Assembly (NCBI GenBank): GCA_900550025.1 | Contig: URQP01000030.1 | Location: 1 to 22,500 of the forward strand | DNA length: 22,500 nt | Source: an uncultured Porphyromonadaceae bacterium | Lineage (GTDB): Bacteria; Bacteroidota; Bacteroidia; Bacteroidales; Muribaculaceae | Reading direction: 5' to 3' | Shown: in pieces, positions 1-9,760 of the stretch | Layout: each line of letters begins with the position of its first letter | Numbering within the stretch: position 1 is the first letter of the stretch | Made by a program: the position numbers and the translations under genes | The notes under the pieces: generated by a model | Databases searched by the model: none | What the model saw: the letters and a program-made list of their open reading frames with translations, nothing else | Told to the model about the DNA's origin: nothing

Positions 1-62
1 CTAACCACGCGAAATCCCTTTAACAATCAGGCGAATCCGTCCTTTCACCCCGACACGGAAAA

Positions 63-97
63 CTGGCAAGTCGATGAGATTTGCCAGCTTTTTTATT
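63..97. terminator. Bidirectional rho-independent terminator
   Basis: CTGGCAA (63-69) pairs with TTGCCAG (81-87) around an 11-base loop. A run of six T follows on the + strand (89-94), and the opposite strand has a shorter run of four T after the stem. It can end a + strand unit that lies mostly before the window and the - strand lipoprotein gene ending at 129. Bases 1-62 hold no gene I can identify; stop codons at 2-4 and 21-23 could be the end of the upstream gene. Confidence 0.75.
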
Positions 98-128
98 GTG
101 CAGTTTGTTTTTTATTGTGAGTTATGTA

Positions 129-596
129 TCAGTAGTCGATTTGCTCGCCGGTGTATTCGCCGGTGGCGGAATAGCGCACTTCGAGCGGAGTGCCGTCGGC
201 TTTGTTCAAGTCCACTACGTAGCCTCCGAATTTACGGTCGGCTCCATGAACTTTTGCACCGGGATAGCGTGCCGTGATGTCGTTGGTGATTGTCTGCGGC
301 AATATTCCGTCGGGAAGTGTGGTGAACAGGCATTCGATGCTTTCCCATTCCCCGTTTTCGTTGAAGTCAATGTCGGTGCCGTCGGCAAGTTGCACGTCGT
401 AGGTGGTGCGTCCGTCGTCTTTTTCCTTTATTATGGCCGCTGTTTCTACTCCCGGGAAGTATGTCTCCACGAAATGGCGCGCCTGCTGCGGCAGGTCGCC
501 GTATTTGATGCTTTTTTCATCGTCGCAGCCTGTTAAGGCAGTCGCGGCAAAAATCAGCAAAGCCGCGTTGAGGTGGAATAATATCTTTTTAATCAT
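129..596 (-). CDS. PepSY-like (DUF2874-type) lipoprotein
   Basis: A 155-residue exported lipoprotein. The N-terminus has a short basic stretch (MIKK), a hydrophobic core and a lipobox LTGC with Cys24 as the lipidated residue, followed by acidic residues (DDEKS) that in Bacteroidetes favour surface export. The mature part has two related alpha/beta units, about residues 32-90 and 94-147, each starting with a helix containing a YFPG or YPGA turn and then beta strands (YDVQLADGTDIDFNENGEW; YVVDLNKADGTPLEVRYSATGEY). This is the pattern of PepSY-like/DUF2874 periplasmic proteins of gut Bacteroidales, whose biochemical role is unknown. I chose the start at 596 because it puts the signal peptide at the N-terminus; an in-frame ATG at 689 lies upstream of the likely promoter. 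It is divergent from aspS and stands alone. Family assignment is by pattern recognition. Confidence 0.8.
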   Translation of the reverse strand: MIKKILFHLNAALLIFAATALTGCDDEKSIKYGDLPQQARHFVETYFPGVETAAIIKEKDDGRTTYDVQLADGTDIDFNENGEWESIECLFTTLPDGILPQTITNDITARYPGAKVHGADRKFGGYVVDLNKADGTPLEVRYSATGEYTGEQIDY

Positions 597-625
597 AATA
601 GTGTGAGTTTTATGTTTCTTCTGAT

Positions 626-633
626 GCAAATTT
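626..633 (-). promoter_or_regulatory. Putative -7 element for the lipoprotein gene
   Basis: On the - strand this reads TAAATTTG, matching the Bacteroidetes -7 consensus TAnnTTTG, 30 bases upstream of the start at 596. No clear TTG -33 element lies at the expected 19-base spacing, so it may be weak or need an activator. Confidence 0.4.
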
Positions 634-678
634 AGACTGTAAATCTGAATAAATTCTGAAACGGAAACATTTTTTTCG

Positions 679-686
679 TAACTTTG
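679..686 (+). promoter_or_regulatory. Putative -7 element for aspS
   Basis: TAACTTTG matches TAnnTTTG and is followed by GC, 70 bases upstream of the aspS start. No good -33 element is visible. The predicted leader is about 65 bases with no obvious structure. Confidence 0.5.
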
Positions 687-756
687 CACGGATTGCTTGA
701 TGAGGAGAGAATTAAGCCTTTGAAAGCCGGATTGATAAATTTAAATTATTCGAGAT

Positions 757-2517
757 ATGTACAGGACAAAGACTTGTGGCGAGCTTCGTCTGGCGAATGC
801 CGGCGAAACGGTGACCCTTGCAGGGTGGGTGCAGCGTACGCGCAAGATGGGAGGAATGACTTTCGTTGATTTGCGTGACCGTTATGGTATCACCCAGCTT
901 GTATTCAACAATGAAGTGGATGCCGAGCTTTGTGAGGCTGCTAATCATCTTGGACGCGAATATGTGATACAGGCGACAGGCACTGTTTCGGAGCGTTCGA
1001 GCAAGAATGCCAATATTCCTACCGGCGAGATTGAAATAATCGTTTCTAATCTGAAGGTGCTTACAAAGAGTGAAGTGCCGCCGTTCACCATCGAGGACAA
1101 TACTGACGGAGGCGACGATTTGCGGATGAAGTACCGCTATCTGGATTTGCGCCGCAGTTGTGTGCGCAAGAACCTTGAGTTGCGCCACCGTATGACGATG
1201 GAAGTGCGCCGCTATCTCGACAGCAAGGGCTTCCTTGAAGTTGAGACCCCGATGCTTATCGGCTCGACACCGGAAGGCGCGCGCGACTTTGTCGTGCCTT
1301 CACGTATGAATCCGGGGCAGTTCTACGCGTTGCCGCAGTCGCCTCAGACGTTGAAGCAGTTGCTTATGGTTTCGGGGTTCGACCGTTATTTCCAGATTGT
1401 GAAATGTTTCCGCGACGAGGATTTGCGTGCCGACCGCCAGCCGGAATTCACGCAGATTGACTGCGAGATGAGTTTTGTGGAGCAGGAAGACGTGATAGAG
1501 ACTTTCGAGGGGATGGCAAAGCACCTGTTCAAGGAACTTCGCGGCGTGGAGCTTACGGAGCCGTTCCAACGGATGACGTGGGCAGACGCCATGAAGTATT
1601 ACGGAAGCGACAAGCCTGACTTGCGCTTCGGCATGAGGTTTGTGGAGTTGATGGACGTGCTGAAAGGCTACGGCTTCTCTGTTTTCGACAATGCCGCATA
1701 TATAGGCGGAATCTGTGCGGAAGGCGCGGCTACATATACACGTAAGCAGCTTGACCAACTTACGGAATTCGTCAAGAAGCCTCAAATCGGCGCTAAGGGT
1801 ATGGTCTATGCGCGCATAGAGGCTGACGGAAATGTGAAATCAAGTGTCGACAAATTCTATTCGCAGGAGGTGCTGCAGAAGATGAAAGAAGCGTTCGGGG
1901 CAAAACCGGGCGACCTTATCCTGATTCTCAGCGGCGACGACGCTATGAAGACACGCAAGCAGTTGAGCGAATTGCGCCTTGAGATGGGTCGCCAGCTCGG
2001 ATTGCGCGACAAGAACAAGTTTGCTTGTCTTTGGGTGGTTGACTTCCCGATGTTCGAATGGAGCGAGGAGGAAGGCCGCCTTATGGCAATGCACCATCCT
2101 TTCACCCATCCGAAGGACGAGGATATTCCGTTGCTGGATACCGACCCGGCTGCTGTGCGTGCTGACGCTTACGATATGGTTGTCAATGGTGTTGAGGTCG
2201 GCGGAGGCTCGATACGTATACACGACCCGGAATTGCAGGCTAAAATGTTCGAGATACTCGGCTTCACTCCGGAAAAGGCTCAGGAGCAGTTCGGCTTCCT
2301 GATGAACGCTTTCAAATACGGCGCGCCGCCTCACGGAGGACTTGCTTACGGTCTCGACCGCTGGGTGTCGTTGTTCGCCGGGCTTGATTCGATACGCGAC
2401 TGCATCGCGTTCCCGAAGAACAACAGCGGGCGCGACGTTATGCTCGACGCACCGGCGCCTCTCGACCAGAAGCAGCTCGACGAGCTTAATCTTGTGGTAT
2501 CGCTTCCTGAAAAGTAG
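757..2517 (+). CDS. aspS: Aspartyl-tRNA synthetase
   Basis: Class II aminoacyl-tRNA synthetase that charges tRNA-Asp with aspartate using ATP in the cytoplasm. The 586 residues match the usual bacterial length. In order: an N-terminal OB-fold anticodon-binding domain (about 1-105, including [21 protein letters not shown]); the catalytic core with motif 2 [16 protein letters not shown] (218-233); the bacterial-type GAD insertion in the middle; and motif 3 [15 protein letters not shown] (528-542), whose Arg contacts ATP. The C-terminal [11 protein letters not shown] segment is also typical. The start at 757 places the family's conserved [10 protein letters not shown] at the N-terminus. It appears monocistronic, with a promoter at 679-686 and a strong terminator 18 bases after the stop. 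Nothing odd. Confidence 0.98.
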   Translation: MYRTKTCGELRLANAGETVTLAGWVQRTRKMGGMTFVDLRDRYGITQLVFNNEVDAELCEAANHLGREYVIQATGTVSERSSKNANIPTGEIEIIVSNLKVLTKSEVPPFTIEDNTDGGDDLRMKYRYLDLRRSCVRKNLELRHRMTMEVRRYLDSKGFLEVETPMLIGSTPEGARDFVVPSRMNPGQFYALPQSPQTLKQLLMVSGFDRYFQIVKCFRDEDLRADRQPEFTQIDCEMSFVEQEDVIETFEGMAKHLFKELRGVELTEPFQRMTWADAMKYYGSDKPDLRFGMRFVELMDVLKGYGFSVFDNAAYIGGICAEGAATYTRKQLDQLTEFVKKPQIGAKGMVYARIEADGNVKSSVDKFYSQEVLQKMKEAFGAKPGDLILILSGDDAMKTRKQLSELRLEMGRQLGLRDKNKFACLWVVDFPMFEWSEEEGRLMAMHHPFTHPKDEDIPLLDTDPAAVRADAYDMVVNGVEVGGGSIRIHDPELQAKMFEILGFTPEKAQEQFGFLMNAFKYGAPPHGGLAYGLDRWVSLFAGLDSIRDCIAFPKNNSGRDVMLDAPAPLDQKQLDELNLVVSLPEK

Positions 2518-2535
2518 GAAAATTAATGTATATTT

Positions 2536-2580
2536 GAAGTGCGGCCGCGGGGTTGAAGCCTCCGGCGGCACTTCTTTTTT
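2536..2580 (+). terminator. Rho-independent terminator of aspS
   Basis: GAAGTGC (2536-2542) pairs with GCACTTC (2568-2574); the stem extends inward through GC-rich sequence with imperfections. Six T follow (2575-2580). Confidence 0.85.
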
Positions 2581-2821
2581 GTCTCTCAAGCAGTATTCGA
2601 GATATTAAAAAACGGTAACAATTTAATTGTGAAATGAATTGTTGCATTGTGTGAAAAACAGTGTTAAACGTTTAATTTACAAACTCTAATGTTATGTAAT
2701 CCGTATTCTGTCGGAGATTGTCCTGATTCCGGGCGATGAATTTGTTATAAATTTGATACATGCTTGCCATACTTTTGGGTTGTGAAATTTTAATTCATTA
2801 ACTAACTCAAAAGATTGTTTT
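2581..2821 (+). promoter_or_regulatory. susC upstream region with two -7 boxes and a palindrome
   Basis: The aspS-susC gap is 304 bases. After the aspS terminator it holds a perfect 12-base palindrome TTAAACGTTTAA (2663-2674) and two tandem matches to TAnnTTTG: TAAATTTG (2748-2755) and TACTTTTG (2770-2777). Neither has a TTG at the canonical 19-base spacing, which fits an activator-dependent promoter. The second box would give a leader of about 40 bases, AT-rich with no Shine-Dalgarno. No small ORF or RNA gene is evident. Confidence 0.45.
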
Positions 2822-5800
2822 ATGGTTAAAACGAAAAGACTGCAGGCTGTTCTGAAGCCGCGTCTGATTGCCACATCAGTGGCGTTCGGGATATGCTGCA
2901 GCATGTATGTGTCCGCTTATGCCGCTCCGGATCCGCAGATTACGGAAGCAGCGGAGGACTTAATTGAAATCAGCGGTACTGTCAAGGATTCTGACGGGAT
3001 GCCGTTGATTGGAGCAAATGTTCAGGAAAAGGGGACTACAAGAGGCGTTGTCACCGACATTGACGGAAGATTCACGTTGAAAGTGTCGGCCGACGCTGAT
3101 GTCATGTTCTCTTATCTTGGCTATTCCACGGTGACGTTGAAGCCTTCCGCTGAAATGGATGTGACGCTCCGTACTGACAATGCTATGCTCGACGAGGTTG
3201 TGGTCGTGGCTTATGGAACGCAGAAGAAAGTTAACCTTACGGGAGCGGTTTCTGTAGTCGATGTCGACAAGGCTTTGGACTCTAAGCCGCAGATGGAGGT
3301 GTCGAAAGCCTTGCAGGGTGTTGTCCCGGGATTGTCAATTGTAAGCACTAACGGCAATATTAATGGCCAGCCTTCAATACAAATCCGTGGTATAGGGACA
3401 CTCACCGGTGATGGCGGTGAACCTCTTATCGTGCTCGACGGCGTGCCTATCGACGATCTTAGCATGGTGAATCCGCAGGACATAGCTTCGGTGTCTGTGC
3501 TGAAGGATGCCGCCTCTACTTCGATTTACGGTTCACGTGCCGCATTCGGAGTTGTCCTGATTACTACTAAATCAGGTACAAAGACGGACAAGATATCCGT
3601 AAGCTACTCTAATAATTTTTCGTGGGACACTCCTACGATATTGCCTGATTACCCGGATGTCCCGACGCAGCTCATCGCGATGAACGACGCGGCTGTGCGT
3701 ACCGGGGCGGCAAGCAACCTTTTCGGTATGGATTTTATGGAGACACTTAAGTATGCCGAAGCATGGAAAGAGCAGAATGGCGGCAAGAAAGCAGGTTACC
3801 GCGAGATGCGTCCGTTCAAAAGCTGGGACGACGTGGGGGATTATTACGTGAATCCCGACGGTTCCGGCGCATTGTACTATGCCGATTGGGATGTGAAGAA
3901 CATTATGTTCCAAAAATGGGCGCCTTCGCAGAGCCACAATGTTAATATACAAGGTACAAGCGGCCGCACTTCATATTATCTTTCGTTCGGATATGACCAA
4001 AAGGAGGGACAGATGGAATTCAATCCCGACAAACTGAAGCGTTATACGGTGAATGTGAATGTCCAGTCCGACATAACAGACTGGCTACAGGCCGGTGTGA
4101 GGGTGAATTATACGGACAGAACCTATACTACTCCTGAAACGCAGCGCAGCACATATCTCTATATGTGGCGTTGGGGCAGCTTCTTCGGCCCATACGGTAC
4201 GGTCAACGGAACGGATTTCCGCAACGACATAGCTTACCGCAAACAGGCCGGCGACAGCAATACCGGGTCGAAATATGCCCGCATAGGAGCGTTCATGAAG
4301 GCATACGTGACAAAGGGCTTGTCGGTTAATGCGGATTACACGTATAATGTCGACAACGTGAGGGTCGACAACGTTGGTTTGCCTGTCACTTCTTATGACA
4401 GTTGGGGCGGCAACATCTCTTCTCCGTCGGTTGTTTCGTCGAGCTCGTATCTCTATCAGGAGAGCGACGAGACACAGAGCTACGCTCTCAATGTCTATGC
4501 CAACTATGAGTTCTGCCTCAATAAGCAGCATAATTTCAACATCATGCTTGGCGGAACGGCCGAAGGCGGCGAGACCCAATGGTTCTATGCGCAACAGTTG
4601 GGGCTTTTGAATCCGAGCCAGCCTGAATTCCCGCTTGCCAACGGCACGGAGACCGTCAATGGCGGTCATTCACACTGGGCTACTGCCGGATATTTCGGGC
4701 GTATCAATTATAACTGGAAGGAAATATGGCTGTTTGAGCTTAACGGACGTTTCGACGGCTCTTCGCGTTTCCCGGCTAATGACCGTTGGGCATTTTTCCC
4801 GTCAGGCTCTATGGGGTACCGTTTCTCGCAGGAGAACTATTTCGAGCCGTTGCGCGATGTCGTTTCTAACGGTAAGCTGCGCCTTTCTTACGGAGCTATT
4901 GGTAATGAGGCTGTCGGCGACAACCGTTTCGTGTCCGTAATCGGTGGTTCTTCTCCCTCTTGGATTAATCCGTCGACTGGAAGTCTTATGACCGGTTACG
5001 ATATGCCTACTCTTGTGTCGAGGACTTTGACTTGGGAACGCATCGAAACGCTTGACGTAGGCCTCGACCTTGGTTTCCTTGACAATAAACTGAATCTCGG
5101 ATTTGACTGGTATCAGCGTTACACCCGTAATATGCTTGCTCCGGGTAAGGAGTTGCCGGATATGCTTGGCACAGGCAGTCCGTATACCAATGCCGGCGAA
5201 TTGCGTTCGCGCGGATGGGAGTTGAGTTTGGATTATAGGGACCGGTTCGGGGATGTTGATGTCTATGGTAATTTCAGCATCGGTGATTTCAGTGCCGAGG
5301 TGACGAAATGGAGCAACGAGTCAGGCATCATTTCCGACGAATATGTTGGTAAGAAATACGGTGAAATATGGGGCTTTGAGACTGACCGTTTGTTTACGGA
5401 AGATGATTTCACTTGGGGAGACGACGGTTCCGGCAATAGGGTATGCACCGGATATGCTCCCGGTGTGGCCGACCAGACCAAGCTCGAACAAGGAAGTTTC
5501 GTTTATGGCCCGGGCGACATCAAGTTCAAGGACTTGAACGGTGACGGTGTAATCGACGGCGGCAACGGCACGGTCAACGACCACGGCGACTTGACAGTGA
5601 TTGGAAACACAACTCCCCGCTATCAGTACAGTTTCCGTTTGGGTGCGGCTTGGAAAGGCTTCGACATTGACATGTATTTCCAAGGCGTAGGCAAGTGGCA
5701 GCAGTGGACCACTTCGGCGTTCGTCATACCGTTTGCCCGCGGTATAGACGGTATCTATTCCAATATGACTGATTATTACACTCCTGAAAACAAGAACTAT

Positions 5801-6151
5801 GGCGCATTCTATCCGCGCATGTTCAGCGGTAACGGCGCAGGAGGAACCGTGGCAGGCGTAAGCTACGGACGTTATAACTTCTATCCGCAGTCACGTTATC
5901 TGCTCGACCGCTCATACTTGCGTTTCAAGAACCTGACGGTGGGATATACTTTGCCGCAACAACTTACACGTAAGGCCTATATCGAGAAAGTGCGGGTATA
6001 TTTCAGCGCAAACAATTTGTGCGAACTGATTAATAACAGTTTTGCCCCGCTCGACCCGGAAATCGACGGCACTGTCGGTACCGACGGTTCGTGGGGACGT
6101 ACCGACCCTTATACGCGTTCTGTTTCGTGTGGTGTTCAAGTTACATTCTAA
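2822..6151 (+). CDS. SusC/RagA-family TonB-dependent outer-membrane transporter
   Basis: An 1109-residue beta-barrel transporter that imports a ligand handed over by the SusD-like lipoprotein, powered by TonB. In order: a signal peptide (about 1-35, ending SAYAA); a carboxypeptidase-regulatory-like beta domain (about 48-117, ISGTVKDSDGMPLIGANV... VVTDIDGRFTL); the TonB-box region around LDEVVVVAYGTQKK (123-136); the plug (about 138-250, including PSIQIRGIGTL, PLIVLDGVPIDD, VLKDAASTSIYGSRAAFGVVLITTK); then the 22-strand barrel. A calcium-loop-like FKDLNGDGVIDGG lies in the last third, and the C-terminus ends in aromatic Phe as barrel proteins do. There is no N-terminal STN domain, so it is not the sigma/anti-sigma signalling type. 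SusD-like gene follows after 12 bases. The cargo cannot be read from sequence, and no glycoside hydrolase is in the window. Confidence 0.96.
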   Translation: MVKTKRLQAVLKPRLIATSVAFGICCSMYVSAYAAPDPQITEAAEDLIEISGTVKDSDGMPLIGANVQEKGTTRGVVTDIDGRFTLKVSADADVMFSYLGYSTVTLKPSAEMDVTLRTDNAMLDEVVVVAYGTQKKVNLTGAVSVVDVDKALDSKPQMEVSKALQGVVPGLSIVSTNGNINGQPSIQIRGIGTLTGDGGEPLIVLDGVPIDDLSMVNPQDIASVSVLKDAASTSIYGSRAAFGVVLITTKSGTKTDKISVSYSNNFSWDTPTILPDYPDVPTQLIAMNDAAVRTGAASNLFGMDFMETLKYAEAWKEQNGGKKAGYREMRPFKSWDDVGDYYVNPDGSGALYYADWDVKNIMFQKWAPSQSHNVNIQGTSGRTSYYLSFGYDQKEGQMEFNPDKLKRYTVNVNVQSDITDWLQAGVRVNYTDRTYTTPETQRSTYLYMWRWGSFFGPYGTVNGTDFRNDIAYRKQAGDSNTGSKYARIGAFMKAYVTKGLSVNADYTYNVDNVRVDNVGLPVTSYDSWGGNISSPSVVSSSSYLYQESDETQSYALNVYANYEFCLNKQHNFNIMLGGTAEGGETQWFYAQQLGLLNPSQPEFPLANGTETVNGGHSHWATAGYFGRINYNWKEIWLFELNGRFDGSSRFPANDRWAFFPSGSMGYRFSQENYFEPLRDVVSNGKLRLSYGAIGNEAVGDNRFVSVIGGSSPSWINPSTGSLMTGYDMPTLVSRTLTWERIETLDVGLDLGFLDNKLNLGFDWYQRYTRNMLAPGKELPDMLGTGSPYTNAGELRSRGWELSLDYRDRFGDVDVYGNFSIGDFSAEVTKWSNESGIISDEYVGKKYGEIWGFETDRLFTEDDFTWGDDGSGNRVCTGYAPGVADQTKLEQGSFVYGPGDIKFKDLNGDGVIDGGNGTVNDHGDLTVIGNTTPRYQYSFRLGAAWKGFDIDMYFQGVGKWQQWTTSAFVIPFARGIDGIYSNMTDYYTPENKNYGAFYPRMFSGNGAGGTVAGVSYGRYNFYPQSRYLLDRSYLRFKNLTVGYTLPQQLTRKAYIEKVRVYFSANNLCELINNSFAPLDPEIDGTVGTDGSWGRTDPYTRSVSCGVQVTF

Positions 6152-6163
6152 TTTCAAACGACT

Positions 6164-7894
6164 ATGACAATGAAAAATAAAGCTATTATATGCGGAATAA
6201 TGGCGGTGGCTTCCGCTATCACAGGCTGCACCGACATGCTTGAAAAAGAACCGCTTGATTCTACGGCCGATAACCCGCTGTTCTGGAACAACGAGGCTAA
6301 TATGGAGAATTATGCCAACACGTTCTACGACAATTTTCCGGGCTATAATGGCAAGTTCTATACCAATGCGCTTACCGATGACCAGATAACCACCGGATTT
6401 TCCAATTGGAAATATGTGAATATCCCGGCTGAAAGTTCCGAATGGTCGTCGGCATGGACGGAGATACGCCGTGCGAATGCGATGATTAATAGTATAAACA
6501 ACTATGCTACTGGTGTTGATGACGCCACAAAACAGTATTGGATAGGCGTTGCGCGCCTCAACCGGGCGATGCAGTATTGGGATCTCGTGCGCAAGTTCGG
6601 CGATTGCACGTATCTGGAAAAAGTGCTTGATGTCGACGATCCCGAGCTTTATGGGGAGCGTCATAACCGTGACGAGGTGATGGATAAAGTGCTTGAAGAC
6701 CTTAATGCTGCCGTAGCGAGCATCACCCCTTCGTCCTCAAAGCGGACATGGTCGCAGGAAATGGCCAATGCCATGAAGGCGCATATCTGTCTGTGGGAAG
6801 GAACGTTCCGTAAGTACCGTTCGGAGACCGACGGACAGGATGCTAAAGATTTGGAAGGAGCTGAACGTTTCCTTAAAGAGGCTGTGACGGCATGCGAGGC
6901 AGTGATGGGTAGCGGCAACGGTTATTCTTTGTGTGATGATTATCAGTCGATTTATAATTCCGAGTCGCTCGACAACAATACGGAAATCATATTCTACAAG
7001 CAGTATGTCAAGGATGTGCTTACCCATTCATTGATTGCGAACACAAGCTCCTCGTCGGAGCAGAGCGGTATGTCGAAAGACGCTTTCGACAACTATCTGT
7101 TCCTTGACGGAAAGCCTAAAGCCACTACGTCGTACGACACGGACGATGCTGGCGTGATGGCCGTGTCGGAGACCGACGGCAAAGAGCATCTTGACATTTC
7201 CGCCCAACTTGCAGTACGCGACAAGCGTCTTTCGCAGACAATCGACCATATCGTATGCTATGCTGGGCGTGACTGGCCGCGTACCTCCGACGGCATGGGC
7301 ATGACTTCCGCTTCGGGTTATACGGTTTGTAAATACGACAATACTTCTATCCCGCTCGAATACCGTAAGGCCGGCAATTACACTTGTGCCCCGATCTACT
7401 GGCTTGCCGTGATTTATCTGAACTATGCGGAGGCTAAGGCGGAACTTGCCGATATGGGCAGTGGATCTATCATCCAGCAGGATTTGGACATGACTGTAAA
7501 TAAATTGCGCCAGCGCGCCGGTCTGCCCGATATGTCGGTCACTCCTGATGCCGACCCGGCGAATAACATGGGAGTGTCGAATCTGTTGTGGGAAATACGC
7601 CGCGAACGCCGTTGCGAATTGATGTTCGACGACGATATTCGCTATTGGGACCTTATCCGTTGGCATAAGCTCGACTTGCTCGACAACGGCAAATATCCCG
7701 ATATAACAATCGGTGCCAATTTGAAAAACGAGCCGGCGCCCGATTTATCAAAGATAAAGCTCACATCCGACGGCTATCTTGACGGCCAGAACGGTATCAG
7801 GCACTATGAATACAAACATTATTTCTACCCTATACCGAGCAGCCAGATTACATTGAATCCTAAGCTCGGGCAGAATCCGGGTTGGACTGAATAG
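6164..7894 (+). CDS. SusD/RagB-family nutrient-binding lipoprotein
   Basis: A 576-residue surface lipoprotein that binds substrate over the SusC channel. The N-terminus is a lipoprotein signal with lipobox AITGC (Cys22 from the 6164 start), then acidic residues. It has the SusD-type helical TPR scaffold: the N-terminal NNEANMENYANTFYDNF segment, the WSSAWTEIRRANAMINSI and RLNRAMQYWDLVRKFGD helices, and the C-terminal RRERRCELMFDDDIRYWDLIRW and YKHYFYPIPSSQITLNPKLGQNPGW motifs diagnostic of RagB/SusD. The start could equally be the ATG at 6170 (MKNK), two codons later. It forms an operon with the susC-like gene and ends 28 bases before a terminator stem. Substrate unknown. Confidence 0.96.
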   Translation: MTMKNKAIICGIMAVASAITGCTDMLEKEPLDSTADNPLFWNNEANMENYANTFYDNFPGYNGKFYTNALTDDQITTGFSNWKYVNIPAESSEWSSAWTEIRRANAMINSINNYATGVDDATKQYWIGVARLNRAMQYWDLVRKFGDCTYLEKVLDVDDPELYGERHNRDEVMDKVLEDLNAAVASITPSSSKRTWSQEMANAMKAHICLWEGTFRKYRSETDGQDAKDLEGAERFLKEAVTACEAVMGSGNGYSLCDDYQSIYNSESLDNNTEIIFYKQYVKDVLTHSLIANTSSSSEQSGMSKDAFDNYLFLDGKPKATTSYDTDDAGVMAVSETDGKEHLDISAQLAVRDKRLSQTIDHIVCYAGRDWPRTSDGMGMTSASGYTVCKYDNTSIPLEYRKAGNYTCAPIYWLAVIYLNYAEAKAELADMGSGSIIQQDLDMTVNKLRQRAGLPDMSVTPDADPANNMGVSNLLWEIRRERRCELMFDDDIRYWDLIRWHKLDLLDNGKYPDITIGANLKNEPAPDLSKIKLTSDGYLDGQNGIRHYEYKHYFYPIPSSQITLNPKLGQNPGWTE

Positions 7895-7922
7895 GATATA
7901 TACAGGTAATAAGTCCCGATGG

Positions 7923-7961
7923 TCCCAAGCCTTGCCTTCTTGGTGTGGCTTGGGATTTTTT
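7923..7961 (+). terminator. Rho-independent terminator of the susCD operon
   Basis: TCCCAAGCC (7923-7931) pairs perfectly with GGCTTGGGA (7947-7955), followed by six T (7956-7961). It separates susCD from the regulator gene downstream. Confidence 0.9.
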
Positions 7962-8027
7962 ATATGTGTCGTGAACTGGTTTGGCAACAATTCTGCCGGA
8001 TTTTCGGGATTTGCAACATATTTGCAC

Positions 8028-8035
8028 TACCTTTG
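8028..8035 (+). promoter_or_regulatory. Putative -7 element for the DUF6377 regulator
   Basis: TACCTTTG followed by C matches TAnnTTTG, 22 bases before the ATG at 8058, predicting a leader of under 20 bases. The -33 element is not obvious. Confidence 0.5.
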
Positions 8036-8057
8036 CGATACTCCATATCATTATTGT

Positions 8058-9629
8058 ATGAAAAGACTTTTATTTTTGTCAATGGCCGTAGTAATGACCA
8101 TTAATACTTTTAGCGCGGATGCACGGCAGAAAATAGAGGAAATCGAGAGGCTCGACCGTATGGTTTCGGAGAAAGGTCGTTATGACGACCTTAAATATCA
8201 GCGTCTTGACAGTCTTACCCGGCTTAGCGGGAGGTCAGGTCTGCCAGTGAGCGAGAAAATAGATATTTATACTCGGTTGGGCGACGAGTATACCTTGTTT
8301 AAAGCTGATTCGGCGATGGCGTTCTATTCGCGCGGCTTGAAACTTGCCAAGGAGTCAGGCGATTCGGTTCGTAAGATTTCCATATATCTGAAAAAGATAC
8401 GTCCGGAGATGATTGCCGGTTTCCATGCTGAGGCAAACAGCGATTTCTTCGAAATAAATACGCATACGATACCGGAAAATATGCTTCCCGATTATTATGA
8501 ATGCGGCTACCGTATTTATTCGTTTGCCTTGAGTTCTATCGAGAAGAACAGCTCATATTACGATTATTATTATAATACCACTAATGAATACCGCCGTAAG
8601 TGGATTGCGTCGATGCCTGAAGGTTCTGTCCGCCGGAGGCTGTATGAGGCGGAGCAGGCGCTTTGGGACGGCAAGTTGCCGTTGGCACAGATGATTGCGA
8701 GGGAATTGTTGTCGGAGCTTCCTGAAAATCGGAATGAATATGCCATTGCGGCTGCGATAATGGCCAATATAATGCGCATCAACGGCAATGACGATGAATG
8801 TATCCGCTATTTTGCGATGTCGGCCATATCAGATATTCAGGGTTCCGTGAAGGAGAACCAGTCGATGTACGAGCTTGCCATGATGCTTTACGACCGTGGC
8901 GACATAGACCGTGCATACAGGTATATATTCTCTTCAATCGAGGACGCCGCTTTCTGTAATGCGCAGTTGCGTGTCTACAACGCTTCGCGAATGCTGCCGG
9001 TAATCGAGGCCTCGCATCGCGAGGAGTTGAAAAAGCACGAGACGGTGCTGCTGATTTACATAATGGTGGTGAGCATTCTGTTCCTTGGCCTTGCCGTGGC
9101 GGTGTTGTTGCTTATGAAGCAGATGAAGAAACTGTCGAGGGCGCGGATGAAGCTGAAAGAGGCCAATACTACCAAGGACGAGTATATGGGACAGTTTATC
9201 GAGTTGTGTTCTGTTTATATGCGGCGGCTTGATTCGTTCACTAAGCTGGTCAACCGCAAGCTTACTTCGGGGCAAATCGACGATTTGATAAAGACGACAA
9301 AGTCGATAAAATTCAACGAGGAGCAGCACCGCGAGTTTTATCAGGCGTTCGATTTGGCATTCTTGAAAATTTACACCACGTTTATCGACGATGTGAATGC
9401 CTTGCTCCGTCCGGAAGAGAGGATAGTTGTCGACACTCCCGGATCGCTTAATACGGAATTAAGGATTTATGCCTTGTACAGGCTGGGGATAGTCGACAAT
9501 TCCAAGATTGCGGAATTTCTCAAATATTCTGTCAACACGATTTACACCTACCGGAATAAAATGAAAAACAAGGCAACCGATCGCGCGAATTTCGAGGATT
9601 CGATAATGAAAATAGGTACTATCGAATGA
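8058..9629 (+). CDS. DUF6377-type membrane-anchored LuxR-like transcriptional regulator
   Basis: A 523-residue regulator with a signal/anchor sequence (1-22), a periplasmic TPR-like helical domain (about 25-320), a transmembrane helix (about 330-353, LLIYIMVVSILFLGLAVAVLLLM), a short basic coiled linker (354-375) and a cytoplasmic part. The C-terminal segment 468-503 (LRIYALYRLGIVDNSKIAEF and following STIY-like NTIYTYRNKMKNKA) resembles a LuxR-type helix-turn-helix and the tail of Bacteroidales DUF6377 proteins. I infer that it senses a periplasmic signal and controls the adjacent susCD genes, but this is not shown. The start at 8058 begins the signal sequence directly; the longer frame from 7932 would start inside the upstream terminator. 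It has its own -7 box and no clear terminator after it. Confidence 0.85.
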   Translation: MKRLLFLSMAVVMTINTFSADARQKIEEIERLDRMVSEKGRYDDLKYQRLDSLTRLSGRSGLPVSEKIDIYTRLGDEYTLFKADSAMAFYSRGLKLAKESGDSVRKISIYLKKIRPEMIAGFHAEANSDFFEINTHTIPENMLPDYYECGYRIYSFALSSIEKNSSYYDYYYNTTNEYRRKWIASMPEGSVRRRLYEAEQALWDGKLPLAQMIARELLSELPENRNEYAIAAAIMANIMRINGNDDECIRYFAMSAISDIQGSVKENQSMYELAMMLYDRGDIDRAYRYIFSSIEDAAFCNAQLRVYNASRMLPVIEASHREELKKHETVLLIYIMVVSILFLGLAVAVLLLMKQMKKLSRARMKLKEANTTKDEYMGQFIELCSVYMRRLDSFTKLVNRKLTSGQIDDLIKTTKSIKFNEEQHREFYQAFDLAFLKIYTTFIDDVNALLRPEERIVVDTPGSLNTELRIYALYRLGIVDNSKIAEFLKYSVNTIYTYRNKMKNKATDRANFEDSIMKIGTIE

Positions 9630-9760
9630 TATTTTGATTTATATTGGCGAGTGTATCTGTGTTTTCTACTATATTGATAATTAATTGCTTATTATTTTAA
9701 TAGGCTTGAAACTATTTATATATTTGTTGATATGGACATACGCAGGTGATTTTTCTGTTA

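Noticed and set aside
1840..2589. 249-codon open frame on the - strand
   Set aside because: Antisense to aspS and running through its terminator; no recognisable protein features.
5912..6664. 250-codon open frame on the - strand
   Set aside because: Antisense to the end of susC and start of susD, both of which carry clear family motifs.
7932..8057. N-terminal extension of the regulator gene to 7932
   Set aside because: It would start inside the susCD terminator and precede the -7 box at 8028; the ATG at 8058 starts a proper signal sequence.
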